Part shown: one piece after another, positions 17,031 through 26,596 of the stretch
Position numbering within the stretch: position 1 is the stretch's first letter
How the letters are laid out: every line of letters begins with the position of its first letter
From: Lachnospiraceae bacterium
GTDB taxonomy: Bacteria > Bacillota > Clostridia > Lachnospirales > Lachnospiraceae
DNA: 64,000 nucleotides
Direction of reading: 5' to 3'
Assembly: GCA_022845895.1 (NCBI GenBank)
Contig: AP025573.1
Location: 298,001-362,000, forward strand
Made by a program: the position numbers and the translations under genes
Notes under the pieces: generated by a model
What the model saw: the letters and a program-made list of their open reading frames with translations, nothing else
What the model was told of the DNA's origin: nothing
Database searches by the model: none

Positions 17031-18221
17031 ATGAAAAGATTATGGAATGCTGTTGCAGCGGCGCTATGCGTGACGATGCTGGCAAGTGCGTGCGCTTCGG
17101 GTAATGTCAGTGATGCAAAAGCAGATAATTCAGAAGATAAAAAGAAGAAAAATACAGAGAAGGAATATCAGGGCAGCCTCGATATGATACAGCCGAGGGC
17201 GTACAGCAATATCAACGGATTGACCCTGGAGCCGGGCTCTTATATCTCCATCATCGGAAAAAGTGCCGACGGGCAATACTGGGAAGCAGTAGAGAAGGGA
17301 GTCCTTCAGGCGGTCAGCGATCTGAACAAGGAACTGGGATATAAGGGAAAAGACAAGATTAAAGTGACATACAGCGGACCTGCCACGGCTTATGATGTGG
17401 ACGAGCAGGTTAACATACTGGATGAAGAGCTGGACAGATATCCGGTGGCTCTTGGAATCGCCATGGTAGATGCGAAAGCGTGCGATGTACAGTTCGACCT
17501 TGCGGCAGAGGGAGACATTCCGGTCGTGGCGTTTGATTCCGGCAGTGATTACCAGGGATTGATGGCTACGGTCGAGTCCGATAACGATAAGAGTGCAAGG
17601 GCGGCCGCAGACAAGATGGCGGAAGCCATAGACGACGCGGGAGAGATTATCATATTTGCCAATGACTCCAAGTCCAAGTCCTCACAGGAGCGGGAACAGT
17701 CATTCGCTGCGCAGGTTGCGGAGCAGCATCCGAATGTGGATGTGGTGGATGCCTGCCACAAGGATCAGCTGCCTGAGATGCAGAAACGGGTCGCAGATGA
17801 GATAAATGCAGGAACATACCAAAGGGACGGAGAGGAACAGCCGACGGAAGAGATAGCACCTGACAGCATATCGGAAGAAGATGTCATAAAGTACCTCTTT
17901 GCGAAGCATCCGGATGTCAAGGGCTGCTATGCGACAAGCGGCGAAGCCGTCAATATGGTTGTGGCCGCCGTTGACAGGCTCGAACGCAAGGATCTGAAGA
18001 TCATCGGATATGACACGGATGACGCAATAATGGAGGCACTGTCGGAAGGCAAGATTACGGGGCTCATCGTACAGAATCCATTTGGCATGGGATATGCGAC
18101 GGTAGTCGCCGCAGCGAGGGCCGCCATGAAAGCCGGCAATGAAGCAGTCGTGAATACGGGCTATACCTGGGTGACTGAGGAGAATTATAAAGAGAAAGAT
18201 ATCAAAAAATTATTATATTAA
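17031..18221 (+). CDS. Orphan sugar-type substrate-binding lipoprotein
   Basis: 396 residues from the ATG at 17031; the frame opens at 16989, but only the later start gives a clean lipoprotein signal (MKRLWNAVAAALC, cleavage before a Cys around LASAC). A Lys/Glu/Asp-rich spacer is followed by a Periplasmic_binding_4 fold (ISIIGKSADGQYWEAV, VVAFDSGSDYQG, KIIGYDTDDAIMEAL). No transporter ATPase or permease is adjacent, so it either shares one elsewhere or acts as a sensor. It is followed 51 bp later by a C45-type hydrolase and then by a convergent two-component system. Confidence 0.82.
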   Translation: MKRLWNAVAAALCVTMLASACASGNVSDAKADNSEDKKKKNTEKEYQGSLDMIQPRAYSNINGLTLEPGSYISIIGKSADGQYWEAVEKGVLQAVSDLNKELGYKGKDKIKVTYSGPATAYDVDEQVNILDEELDRYPVALGIAMVDAKACDVQFDLAAEGDIPVVAFDSGSDYQGLMATVESDNDKSARAAADKMAEAIDDAGEIIIFANDSKSKSSQEREQSFAAQVAEQHPNVDVVDACHKDQLPEMQKRVADEINAGTYQRDGEEQPTEEIAPDSISEEDVIKYLFAKHPDVKGCYATSGEAVNMVVAAVDRLERKDLKIIGYDTDDAIMEALSEGKITGLIVQNPFGMGYATVVAAARAAMKAGNEAVVNTGYTWVTEENYKEKDIKKLLY

Positions 18222-18272
18222 AATCAGATGGATGTTCTGCACTTCTGTGGTGCGGACTGCGGTGAGGAAAAC

Positions 18273-19709
18273 ATGGAAAGCAGTAAGAAGCGGCTAGACG
18301 AACATAATTACCGTACAGATAAAAATGGATGGAATTTTGTCCATGTAGAAGGAAGCCCTTTGGAAAGAGGATATTCTTATGGAAGGCTTATGGCCGGGGA
18401 AATAGAAGCCTCCGTCTGGGAAGCATCACGCCTTGTGGAGCTGCAGACGGGGCTGGACTGGAAGTTCCTAAAAGAAAGCAGCTTCAGCATCCTTCCTACA
18501 TGGAAGAGACAGATGAACCGGGTGCCATACCAAGAATTCCTGACGGAGATGGACGGGATGGTCCGGGGAGTAAGAGAAGAGATTCCCTCCAGCCGCCTGA
18601 CGATAGACGACCTGATTCTATGGAATGGTTACGAAGAGCTTATGAACTACTGGCTTCCGACCGCGGTAGATGAGATATACGACAGCATGTCCGGACGGCA
18701 CGTAAAAGGAGGGGTATCCAGATGCCGGGGAGGCCGGGCGGATGACCGCTGCAGCGCGTTTATAGCGACGGGCTCCTATACGGCTGACGGCAGGATTGTC
18801 ATGGCCCATAACAGCTTTACCCCTTTTGAAAACTGTAATTATATGAATGTCATAGCAGACATCGTACCGGAACAAGGCAGCCCTTTTATCATGCAGACGC
18901 TGCCGGGGTATATCCACAGCCTGTCCGACTTTTATGAAACGAGGACCGGTGCCGGCAAAGGGCTTATGATAACGGAGACTACGATAGGAGGCTTTAATGT
19001 CTACGATGCAGAGAAGGTTCCGGAGTTCGCCAGAATCCGTTATGCGGTCCAGTATGCCGTGACGCCGGACGAATTCGTCGAGCTGTTTTGGAAAGACAAC
19101 AATGGAGGTTATGCCAATACCTGGTTTGTGGGCGATATAGAGACGAATGAAATCATGCGGTTCGAGGCAGGGCTTAAGTTCTATCATATCGATAAGACGA
19201 AAGACGGATATTACGCAGGCTTCAACGCGCCTCTGGATCCGCGTATCCGTAACCTCGAGTGTGCAGACAGCGGCTTTGCCGATATACGCAGACACCAGGG
19301 TGCGAGGCAGGTAAGGATTCCGCAGCTTATGGAAGAATACAAGGGCAGGATAGATAATGAGGCCGCCCAGAAGATAATTGCAGATCACTATGACGTATAT
19401 CTTAAGAAAGAGAATCCGGGTTCCAGAACGGTATGTTCCCACTACGAGCTGGATATGAGAGAATATATGAGCCAGCCTGGCCGTCCGGCGCCTTATGAGC
19501 CGAGAGGGGCCGTCGATGGCGTGACAGCCACTTCTGCCGATGCGCTGGAACGGAGCCTGTGGGCCAGATGGGGGAGCTCATGCGGCATGCCGTTCTGTGC
19601 GGCAAAATTCCTAGAGGCCAATCCCCAGTTCGACCACTTGAGAGAATTCCTAAGAGACCGGCCGAGCCGGCCCTGGACGAGATTCGGACATGAAGAGAGC
19701 CGGCAGTAG
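18273..19709 (+). CDS. C45 peptidase / phospholipase-B-like Ntn hydrolase
   Basis: 478 residues from the ATG at 18273, which has GGTGAGG just upstream; the frame is open from 18228 but that ATG has no ribosome site. The N-terminus (GSPLERGYSYGRLMAGEI) and the nucleophile region RCSAFIATGSYTADGRIVM are typical of the C45/PLBD group, where the Cys becomes the N-terminal nucleophile after self-cleavage. MAHNSFTPF, ETTIGGFNVYD and NTWFVGDIETNEI follow. The family cleaves amide bonds (acyl-amino acids, isopenicillin N, lipid amides). No signal peptide is seen, so it is probably cytoplasmic. The substrate is unknown. Confidence 0.78.
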   Translation: MESSKKRLDEHNYRTDKNGWNFVHVEGSPLERGYSYGRLMAGEIEASVWEASRLVELQTGLDWKFLKESSFSILPTWKRQMNRVPYQEFLTEMDGMVRGVREEIPSSRLTIDDLILWNGYEELMNYWLPTAVDEIYDSMSGRHVKGGVSRCRGGRADDRCSAFIATGSYTADGRIVMAHNSFTPFENCNYMNVIADIVPEQGSPFIMQTLPGYIHSLSDFYETRTGAGKGLMITETTIGGFNVYDAEKVPEFARIRYAVQYAVTPDEFVELFWKDNNGGYANTWFVGDIETNEIMRFEAGLKFYHIDKTKDGYYAGFNAPLDPRIRNLECADSGFADIRRHQGARQVRIPQLMEEYKGRIDNEAAQKIIADHYDVYLKKENPGSRTVCSHYELDMREYMSQPGRPAPYEPRGAVDGVTATSADALERSLWARWGSSCGMPFCAAKFLEANPQFDHLREFLRDRPSRPWTRFGHEESRQ

Positions 19710-19714
19710 GTTAC

Positions 19715-21130
19715 CTACTCCGGCTTGCTTTTTGGAAGGGAGAAGCTGAATTCTGTGCCGACGCCTTCCGTGCTCACTACATTTACATTCTCACCGTGTG
19801 CCTGGATTGCCTCTTTGACGATAGCAAGTCCGAGCCCGGTTCCCTTCTTATCTTTTCCCCGGGACAGGTCTGTCTTGTAAAACCGCTCCCAGATTTTGTT
19901 AAGTGCATTTCGTGGTATGCCGATTCCATAATCTTTGACAGAGGTATATACCTTATCCCCGCGTTCCGTGGTTTCGATAGTGACGGCGGAATCCGTATCG
20001 CTGAATTTGATCGCATTGTCCAGCAGGTTATAAAGCACCTGCTGGATTTTACGTTTATCTGCATTCACACATAAGTGCTTTGTGGCAAATATTAGCTCGA
20101 TGGATATCTTTTTCTGCGTACACGTGCCCTCGAAGGAAGCGGCCACATTCTTTATCATTTCGTGGATGTCAAAGGATTCTTTGTTCAGCAGAAGATTCTG
20201 CGTGTCAAATTCATTCAGCGTAAGCAGATCCTGTGTCAGGTCGGTAAGACGCTCTGTCTCAAATAAAATAATCTTAAGATACTTTTCCTGAAGTTCCTGA
20301 GGTATCGTACCGTCCACCATAGCTTCTACATACCCTTTGATGGAAGTGAGCGGAGAACGGAAATCATGTGACACATTAGCCACGAACTTTTTCTGGTAGT
20401 CTTCCATATCTCTCAGCTGCGAGGACATATAGTTGAGGGAAGCGCCGAGATAACCCATCTCATCTTCCGTGTTCAGGGGAATCTCATAGTCCAGGTTGCC
20501 GGAGGCATACTGGGTGGCGGCCTCCGTTATCTTGCGCAGCGGGCGGTAGACAAAGAACTGGAACGCCAGCAGGATGATGAAGGACAGGATATATATGACG
20601 GCCATGGAGATGTATACCGAGTTGAGGAGCAGGTCACGAATCTCCATGACATCCGACATATGCTTGTGTATGATCAGATAGCCTTTTGGAGTATAGTTAT
20701 ATACCACAGGAGCGATGACAGTAATAACTTCTTCGTCAAAGCATCCATGATAATCGCCTACCTGATACTGGGAACTTCCGCCTTCCGCCGGATTAAAGTC
20801 TATAATCTGTTCAGGTGCCATCGGGTAATTGTCGGACTGGGCGGAGACGATAATCTTGCCTTCCCGGTCCACGAACCATATGGCAGCGTCCAGATGTGAC
20901 TCCATGCCCCTCAGCTGCAGATGCACGTCGGAGGATGTCAGGCGGTTTGAAAAATAGTCCGGGAGATAATCGCTTGCCACGATATTAGCTTCCTTGTACA
21001 TGCTGCCGGACGTATAGTCCTCAAGCCGCCCTTCCGTCAGTCCTGACGTCAAAGTAGCGATTGTAAAGAAGCCTAGGAATCCGAAGATGATATATACAAT
21101 TATAAACTTTAGATACAGTGTGCTGCGCAT
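19715..21130 (-). CDS. Sensor histidine kinase (HAMP, HisKA, HATPase)
   Basis: About 471 residues. An N-terminal membrane segment (FIIVYIIFGFLGFFTIATL) is followed by an extracytoplasmic sensor of about 130 residues, a second membrane segment (MAVIYILSFIILLAFQFFV), HAMP, and HisKA with the phospho-accepting His in FVANVSHDFRSPLTS. The ATPase has VLYNLLDNAIKFS, DYGIGIPRNA and GTGLGLAIVKEA. The frame opens at 21136, but the second ATG (21130) is better placed for the AGAGG site. It starts 12 bp after the response-regulator stop. The signal is not evident from sequence. Confidence 0.92.
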   Translation of the reverse strand: MRSTLYLKFIIVYIIFGFLGFFTIATLTSGLTEGRLEDYTSGSMYKEANIVASDYLPDYFSNRLTSSDVHLQLRGMESHLDAAIWFVDREGKIIVSAQSDNYPMAPEQIIDFNPAEGGSSQYQVGDYHGCFDEEVITVIAPVVYNYTPKGYLIIHKHMSDVMEIRDLLLNSVYISMAVIYILSFIILLAFQFFVYRPLRKITEAATQYASGNLDYEIPLNTEDEMGYLGASLNYMSSQLRDMEDYQKKFVANVSHDFRSPLTSIKGYVEAMVDGTIPQELQEKYLKIILFETERLTDLTQDLLTLNEFDTQNLLLNKESFDIHEMIKNVAASFEGTCTQKKISIELIFATKHLCVNADKRKIQQVLYNLLDNAIKFSDTDSAVTIETTERGDKVYTSVKDYGIGIPRNALNKIWERFYKTDLSRGKDKKGTGLGLAIVKEAIQAHGENVNVVSTEGVGTEFSFSLPKSKPE

Positions 21131-21141
21131 GTGCATTCCTC

Positions 21142-21846
21142 TTATTTTACTTCAAATTTATACCCGATTCCCCATACGGTGCTGAGTCCCCATGTGCCGT
21201 GGTCCTTAATCTTTTCACGGAGCCGTTTGATATGGACATCCACGGTACGGGTGTCCCCGATGTATTCATAGCCCCATATCTGATCCAGCAGCTGCTCCCT
21301 TGTAAAGACCTGGTTCGGGGAGGAGGCGAGGAAATATAAAAGCTCCAGCTCCTTTGGAGGCATATCTACATTCTCTCCGTCTACGACGACGGAATAGTTG
21401 GTCAGATTGATGACGATACCGGGATATTCCACGCATTTCCCCTTGTCTTCTGCCGGTTCTTCCACCTTCGGGACCGCCTGATAGCGGCGGAGGACCGCTT
21501 TTACCCTGGCCACCAGTTCCTTCGAATCGAAAGGCTTCATCATATAGTCATCGGCACCGAGCTCCAGGCCGAGGACCTTATCGAATACCTCCCCTTTGGC
21601 GGAAAGCATGATGATAGGTACGTTGGACTTGGAACGGATTTCCCGGCAGACCTGGTAACCGTCGATTCCGGGAAGCATGAGGTCGAGCAAGATCAGGTTC
21701 GGCTGGTACGTATCATAAGCGATAAGCGCCTTTTCCCCGTCATGTACCATCATCGTGTCGAAGCATTCCTTCGTCAGATACAAGGAGATGAGTTCGGCTA
21801 TATTTTCATCATCATCTACAATCAATATTTTCTGCTTGTTTACCAT
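21142..21846 (-). CDS. OmpR/PhoB-family response regulator
   Basis: 234 residues. The receiver domain has the acidic pocket (VDDDEN), the phospho-Asp in LLDLMLPGIDG, the Ser/Thr switch region IIMLSAKG and the Lys in DDYMMKPFDS. The C-terminal winged helix includes ELELLYFLASSPNQVF, YEYIGDTRTVDVHIKRL and the final GIGYKFEVK. It is the first gene of a two-gene operon with the kinase and sits directly downstream of mutS2 on the same strand (19 bp gap). Confidence 0.94.
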   Translation of the reverse strand: MVNKQKILIVDDDENIAELISLYLTKECFDTMMVHDGEKALIAYDTYQPNLILLDLMLPGIDGYQVCREIRSKSNVPIIMLSAKGEVFDKVLGLELGADDYMMKPFDSKELVARVKAVLRRYQAVPKVEEPAEDKGKCVEYPGIVINLTNYSVVVDGENVDMPPKELELLYFLASSPNQVFTREQLLDQIWGYEYIGDTRTVDVHIKRLREKIKDHGTWGLSTVWGIGYKFEVK

Positions 21847-21865
21847 AACTGGCCTCCTTCAAGTA

Positions 21866-24241
21866 TTATTTCAGTTCCACTATCGTAACCCCGGCGTCCC
21901 CCTCACCAAAAGCGCCGAGGCGGTATGATTTCACACGTTTCTGCCGCTTCAGGTAGTTATGGATGCCTGTGCGCAGGGCGCCGGTTCCTTTTCCGTGGAC
22001 GACACGTACTGTAGATAAATGTGCAAGCGACGCGTCATCAAGGTACTTATCCAGTTCTGCGACGGCTTCGTCTACCGTCTTGCCGAGAAGATTGATTTCA
22101 GGGCTTACCGAGAAGGCTTTGCCCATCTTCATCTTGCCCTTGCCTGTCTTATGCATCTGCTTTGCGGAGTATGCAGGTGTGTCCTCAATAATCTCCAGGT
22201 CAGAGATATGGACCTGGGAGCGGAGTATTCCCATCTGAACTGTGACATTACCTTTCGAGTCGGGAAGAGAGCCCACGGTTCCGTTCAGGTTCATGCTCAG
22301 CACCCGGACGGATTCCCCGAGTCTGAGATCTCCTGGCTTGTGCTGCTTCTTCGGCTTTTTCGCCTCCTGGCTCATGCCGGTGGCGGTGGAATTCATTTTC
22401 TTGCGGAGCCGTTCCCGTTCTCTCTCCATGTCCGCGGCAGAGATGTTCTCTTTGCCGAACTTGTGGAAATTACGTATCGTTTCATCAGCCACATCCTTGG
22501 CCTCTGCCAGGATAGCATGTGCTTTTTCATTTGCTTCCCGCAGGATGCGCTCTTTTTGTTCATCCAGTCTTTTCTGCTTCTGGCTTGCCTCGTGTTTCAG
22601 CCGTTCCAGCTCCCGCCGGTAGGCCGCTATCTCATCCTGCTCTTTTTCTATCGTGCGCCTGCTTGTCTCCAGATCTGCAAGGAGGTCTTCAAAGGACTCG
22701 TCCTGTTCGGACAGATGCCGCTTTGCATCTTCTATAATATAGGAAGGAAGTCCAAGCTTCCCGGCGATGGCAAAGGCATTGCTTTTGCCGGGTATGCCGA
22801 TGAGCAGATGGTACGTAGGACGAAGCGTCTCCACGTCAAATTCACAGCACGCATTTTCCACGCCCGGTGTTGTGAGGGCATATACTTTCAATTCGCTGTA
22901 ATGGGTGGTTGCCATGGTCCGGATACCCCGTTCGTGCAGATGGTTCAGGATAGAAGTGGCGAGAGCGGCTCCTTCTGTCGGATCGGTGCCTGCGCCCAGC
23001 TCGTCGAAAAGGACGAGAGAACGTTCATCCACATGCTTCAAAAAGGAAACGATATTCGTCATATGGGAAGAGAAGGTGCTCAGGCTCTGTTCTATGCTCT
23101 GCTCATCCCCGATATCGGCATATACATCGTGGAACACGGACAGCTCTGAACGGTCAAGGGCAGGAATGTGGAGCCCTGCCTGGCCCATGAGGGTAAAGAG
23201 CCCGACGGTCTTGAGGGAGACGGTCTTGCCTCCCGTGTTCGGGCCGGTGACGATAAGAAGGTCAAAGGCATCGCCTAATGTCACCGTTATCGGTACGACG
23301 GTATGCTTATCGAGAAGAGGATGCCGGCCTTCTCTTATATGAATGCGCCCTTCTGTGTTGAACAGAGGCATGCTGGCATTCATGTCCAGAGCAAGGGAGC
23401 CCCTGGCAAAAATGAAATCCAGCTCCGTGAGCACTGAAAAGTCCAGCCGGATGGCTGGTAAGTGCTCGGCTGCCCCGGCGCTCAGACGGGCCAGGATGAC
23501 CTGTATCTCTTCCTGTTCCTTTGCATACAGCTCTTTCAAATCATTATTCAGTTTTACGACAGCCATAGGTTCGATAAAGAGGGTCGATCCGGTGGAGGAC
23601 TGGTCGTGTATGAGCCCCTGTACGTGGCTCCGGTGTTCCGCTTTCACGGGGATGCAGTACCGGTCTCCGCGCATGGTGATGATCGGATCCTGCAGATAGG
23701 TTCTGAGTGAACCATTTACCATGCTGTTCAATGTCCCATGTACTTTATCGTTGATCTGGCCCATCTGGCGCCGGATGTTCTTCAGCGTACTGCTGGCGTC
23801 ATCACTGATCTCATCCTCTTCGATGATACAGCGGCGGATGTCACCGGACAGAACTGAAATCGGCTGAAGCTGTTCAAAATAGGAGTCCAGACAGTCGGAC
23901 AGCTCGTCAGTAGTCTCATGGCGTCCATATGCCTTGGCACGGCCTGCGGCTTCCAGAAGCTTACAGATGCGGAGCAGATCTCCGCTTCCAAGGACGGCAC
24001 CGATTTCCAGACGTTTCATAGAGTCCTCTACAGGGCAGTTTCCACTAAAAGAAAGCCGTCCCTTCTTTACTATACGGGTAAAGGCGGCGGCCGTCTGTTC
24101 CTGGGCAGCCTGTATATCCCCCGGAGACGTCATCGGTTTGAGCTTACGGCACCGTTCCTTTCCGGCAGGAGAAGACGCGTGTCCGGTCAGCATCTCTATT
24201 ATCTTATTGTATTCGAGTTTTACTAATGTTTTTTGATTCAT
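21866..24241 (-). CDS. mutS2: Endonuclease MutS2 (ribosome-rescue/anti-recombination ATPase)
   Basis: 791 residues from the ATG at 24241; a GTG at 24250 in the same frame overlaps the AGGTGA ribosome site. The MutS core and ATPase carry Walker A IVTGPNTGGKT, Walker B LVLFDELGAGTDPTEG and the TTHYSELK motif. A long charged coiled coil (residues roughly 510-640, many Glu/Lys/Arg) follows, then a KOW-like stretch and a C-terminal Smr nuclease domain with VRVVHGKGTGALR. This order is specific to MutS2, which acts on collided ribosomes and branched DNA rather than in mismatch repair. Confidence 0.95.
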   Translation of the reverse strand: MNQKTLVKLEYNKIIEMLTGHASSPAGKERCRKLKPMTSPGDIQAAQEQTAAAFTRIVKKGRLSFSGNCPVEDSMKRLEIGAVLGSGDLLRICKLLEAAGRAKAYGRHETTDELSDCLDSYFEQLQPISVLSGDIRRCIIEEDEISDDASSTLKNIRRQMGQINDKVHGTLNSMVNGSLRTYLQDPIITMRGDRYCIPVKAEHRSHVQGLIHDQSSTGSTLFIEPMAVVKLNNDLKELYAKEQEEIQVILARLSAGAAEHLPAIRLDFSVLTELDFIFARGSLALDMNASMPLFNTEGRIHIREGRHPLLDKHTVVPITVTLGDAFDLLIVTGPNTGGKTVSLKTVGLFTLMGQAGLHIPALDRSELSVFHDVYADIGDEQSIEQSLSTFSSHMTNIVSFLKHVDERSLVLFDELGAGTDPTEGAALATSILNHLHERGIRTMATTHYSELKVYALTTPGVENACCEFDVETLRPTYHLLIGIPGKSNAFAIAGKLGLPSYIIEDAKRHLSEQDESFEDLLADLETSRRTIEKEQDEIAAYRRELERLKHEASQKQKRLDEQKERILREANEKAHAILAEAKDVADETIRNFHKFGKENISAADMERERERLRKKMNSTATGMSQEAKKPKKQHKPGDLRLGESVRVLSMNLNGTVGSLPDSKGNVTVQMGILRSQVHISDLEIIEDTPAYSAKQMHKTGKGKMKMGKAFSVSPEINLLGKTVDEAVAELDKYLDDASLAHLSTVRVVHGKGTGALRTGIHNYLKRQKRVKSYRLGAFGEGDAGVTIVELK

Positions 24242-24296
24242 TTTATTCACCTAGACTTATTCTAACCTATTTGTCCCATAAAGAAAAGGATAAATA

Positions 24297-24325
24297 TTGA
24301 ACATTCACCGGTGATACGGTATACT
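24297..24325 (+). promoter_or_regulatory. SigA-type promoter for the HtrA-like gene
   Basis: TTGAAC (24297-24302) and TATACT (24320-24325) are separated by exactly 17 bp. They lie 28 bp ahead of the ATG at 24354, which has AAAGGAG upstream. Confidence 0.7.
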
Positions 24326-24353
24326 ATATTAAGGATTGTAAAGGAGTATTGCT

Positions 24354-25634
24354 ATGTCTATGGAAGAACAAAAAGATCCACTAGAACATACAGAAGAGCA
24401 GGAAGAAGAGCAAGAATATTCTTTTCTGCAGGAAACAATCAAGGACGAGGCGGGCGGAACAAAGAAGACAAGGAAAAATATACTGCGGATGATTGGACTT
24501 GGACTTGTATTCGGCATTGCGGCCAGCTTTAGTTTCTGTGTGCTTAAACCGTGGTTTGAGCGGCAGCTTCAGAGCAATCCTGAGAAAGTCACCATTCCGA
24601 AAGAAGAAGAGCAGGAGGACACGGCAGACGAGGACGGCACAAAAGACGGCACGCAGCAGGTTCTCGATGCAGATAGCTACCGCCAGTTGAATCAGGCGTT
24701 AAATGCAGTCGCGCAGGAAGCGGCGAAGAGTGTCGTAGAGATAAACGGGATAGCAGGGGAGGAAGGCTGGCTGGAGGCCGATTACGATAAGAAGAACAGC
24801 GTGTCGGGCCTCATCATTGCAGACAATGGACAGCAGCTACTCATACTTGGAAAGACATCTATATTAAAAGAGAGCAATGAAGTGACAGTCACCTTCTATG
24901 ACGGTAAGACGTATAAGGCGGGAGTGAAGAAAAAGGATTCCAACCTCGGGCTTGGTATCTATGCGGTCAACAGAAAAGACATTCAGGAAAGTACCTGGTC
25001 CCAGTCGAAGATTGCAGTGCTGGGAAGTTCTAATTCACTATCAAAGGGCGAGACTGCCATAGCGATAGGTAAGCCCTTTAATTATGCGGGCGGCGCGGGT
25101 TACGGCATCATCTCTTCCAACAAGAATGTCGTTGACACCGCGGACGGACAGTACCGGCTCATCTGTACGGACATACCGGGCACGGTGAAGGGGAGCGGAT
25201 TCATCATCAACCTGAAGGGGGAAGTCACCGGCATTATCGACCAGAGCATATCCGATGAGGACAGTATGAAGCTTACGACTGCATATGGGATATCTGACCT
25301 GAAGGAACTGATTGAACTGCTTTCGAATGGGAAAGCGGTGCCTTATATCGGGATACTTGGCATCGATGTGACAGAGAGCATTGAACAGCAGGGGATTCCG
25401 CAAGGTGTGTACGTAAAAGAAGTAGAGGTGGATTCGCCGGCCATGTCTGCAGGGATCCAGAGCGGCGACATCATTACGAGCATCGGCGGCGCTGAGGTCA
25501 AGACCGTATCGGCCTACCAGTCCGTGCTCATTGACAAGGCGGTTGGCAGCAAAGTGAAGATAAAAGGCCAGCGTCAAGGCTCCGGCGGTTATGTTGACAT
25601 CGATTTCAACGTGACGATAGGAAGTAAAGAATAA
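24354..25634 (+). CDS. HtrA-like membrane-anchored PDZ protein with a degenerate protease domain
   Basis: 426 residues: an acidic cytoplasmic head, one membrane segment (MIGLGLVFGIAASFSFCVL), a trypsin-like domain and a C-terminal PDZ domain (YVKEVEVDSPAMSAGIQSGDIITSI, two parts of which are typical). Aligned by eye to HtrA/DegP, the catalytic His position (usually in TNxHV) reads QLLILGKTSI and the Asp position (usually TDLAV) reads SNLGLG, so both are lost. A serine remains in VKGSGFI. It is therefore probably a pseudoprotease acting as a binding or chaperone protein at the outer membrane face. It lies upstream of yhaM by 16 bp. Confidence 0.83.
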   Translation: MSMEEQKDPLEHTEEQEEEQEYSFLQETIKDEAGGTKKTRKNILRMIGLGLVFGIAASFSFCVLKPWFERQLQSNPEKVTIPKEEEQEDTADEDGTKDGTQQVLDADSYRQLNQALNAVAQEAAKSVVEINGIAGEEGWLEADYDKKNSVSGLIIADNGQQLLILGKTSILKESNEVTVTFYDGKTYKAGVKKKDSNLGLGIYAVNRKDIQESTWSQSKIAVLGSSNSLSKGETAIAIGKPFNYAGGAGYGIISSNKNVVDTADGQYRLICTDIPGTVKGSGFIINLKGEVTGIIDQSISDEDSMKLTTAYGISDLKELIELLSNGKAVPYIGILGIDVTESIEQQGIPQGVYVKEVEVDSPAMSAGIQSGDIITSIGGAEVKTVSAYQSVLIDKAVGSKVKIKGQRQGSGGYVDIDFNVTIGSKE

Positions 25635-25650
25635 AGAAAGAGGCAGCTAT

Positions 25651-26592
25651 ATGAGATACATTAATACCCTACAGGAGGGCGAGACAATAAGGAACATCTA
25701 CCTTTGCAAAGGAAAGCGTTCCGCAGAGACAAGAAACGGCAAGCCATATGACAACCTGCTGCTGCAGGATAAGACGGGAACTCTGGATGGAAAGGTCTGG
25801 GACCCGAATTCCGGCGGAATCGCCGATTATGATGAGATGGATTTTATAGAATGCTATGGAGAAGTGACGAGCTACAATAACAATCTCCAGTTGAACATAA
25901 AGCAGATTAGAAAGGCCCAGGAAGGGGAATACGTGGCGGCTGACTACATGCCGACGACGGAGAAGAGTCCTGACAGTATGTACGAGGAACTGCTCGGATA
26001 TATCGGCCAGATTGACAACTCATACCTTCGTCAGGCAGTGGAATACTATTTCGTGAATGACGAAGCATTTATTAAGAAATTCAAAGGGCACTCCGCCGCA
26101 AAGAGCGTACATCACGGATTTGCAGGAGGCCTTCTGGAACATACACTGAGCGTCGTGAAATTGTGTGAATATATGACGGGCGCTTATCCGATACTTAGCA
26201 AAGACCTGCTCTATGCCGCGGCAATCTGCCATGATATCGGCAAGACGGTGGAACTCTCCGCATTTCCGGAGAACGACTATACAGACGACGGTCAGCTACT
26301 TGGACATATCGTCATCGGCGTAGAGATGGTAAGCGATGCCGTACGCACGATACCGGACTTTCCGGAGAAGCTTGCCAGCGAGCTGAAGCACTGCATCGTG
26401 GCGCACCATGGAGAGCTCGAATACGGCTCACCAAAGAAGCCGGCGCTGGCAGAGGCGCTGGCGCTCAACTTTGCAGACTGCACCGACGCAAAGATGCAGA
26501 CACTGACAGAGATATTCAAAGATAAAAACAGCAATGACTGGCTCGGCTATAACCGCCTGTTCGAGTCGAACCTGCGGAAGACCAGCGTGTAG
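25651..26592 (+). CDS. yhaM: 3'-5' exoribonuclease YhaM family protein
   Basis: 313 residues. The N-terminal OB-fold (residues about 1-100, with LLLQDKTGTLDGKVWD) is followed by an HD phosphohydrolase-type domain: HHGFAGGLLEHTLSV, the HD pair in AAICHDIGKT, CIVAHHGELEYG and ALNFADCTDAK. That arrangement is characteristic of YhaM/Cbf1, a 3'-5' exonuclease acting on RNA and single-stranded DNA. It shares a transcription unit with the HtrA-like gene. A REP-like palindrome begins a few bases after its stop. Confidence 0.93.
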   Translation: MRYINTLQEGETIRNIYLCKGKRSAETRNGKPYDNLLLQDKTGTLDGKVWDPNSGGIADYDEMDFIECYGEVTSYNNNLQLNIKQIRKAQEGEYVAADYMPTTEKSPDSMYEELLGYIGQIDNSYLRQAVEYYFVNDEAFIKKFKGHSAAKSVHHGFAGGLLEHTLSVVKLCEYMTGAYPILSKDLLYAAAICHDIGKTVELSAFPENDYTDDGQLLGHIVIGVEMVSDAVRTIPDFPEKLASELKHCIVAHHGELEYGSPKKPALAEALALNFADCTDAKMQTLTEIFKDKNSNDWLGYNRLFESNLRKTSV

Positions 26593-26596
26593 ATAA

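Noticed and set aside
22019-23149. 376-codon open frame on the plus strand opposite mutS2
   Set aside because: It has no ribosome site or recognisable domain and lies fully inside mutS2.
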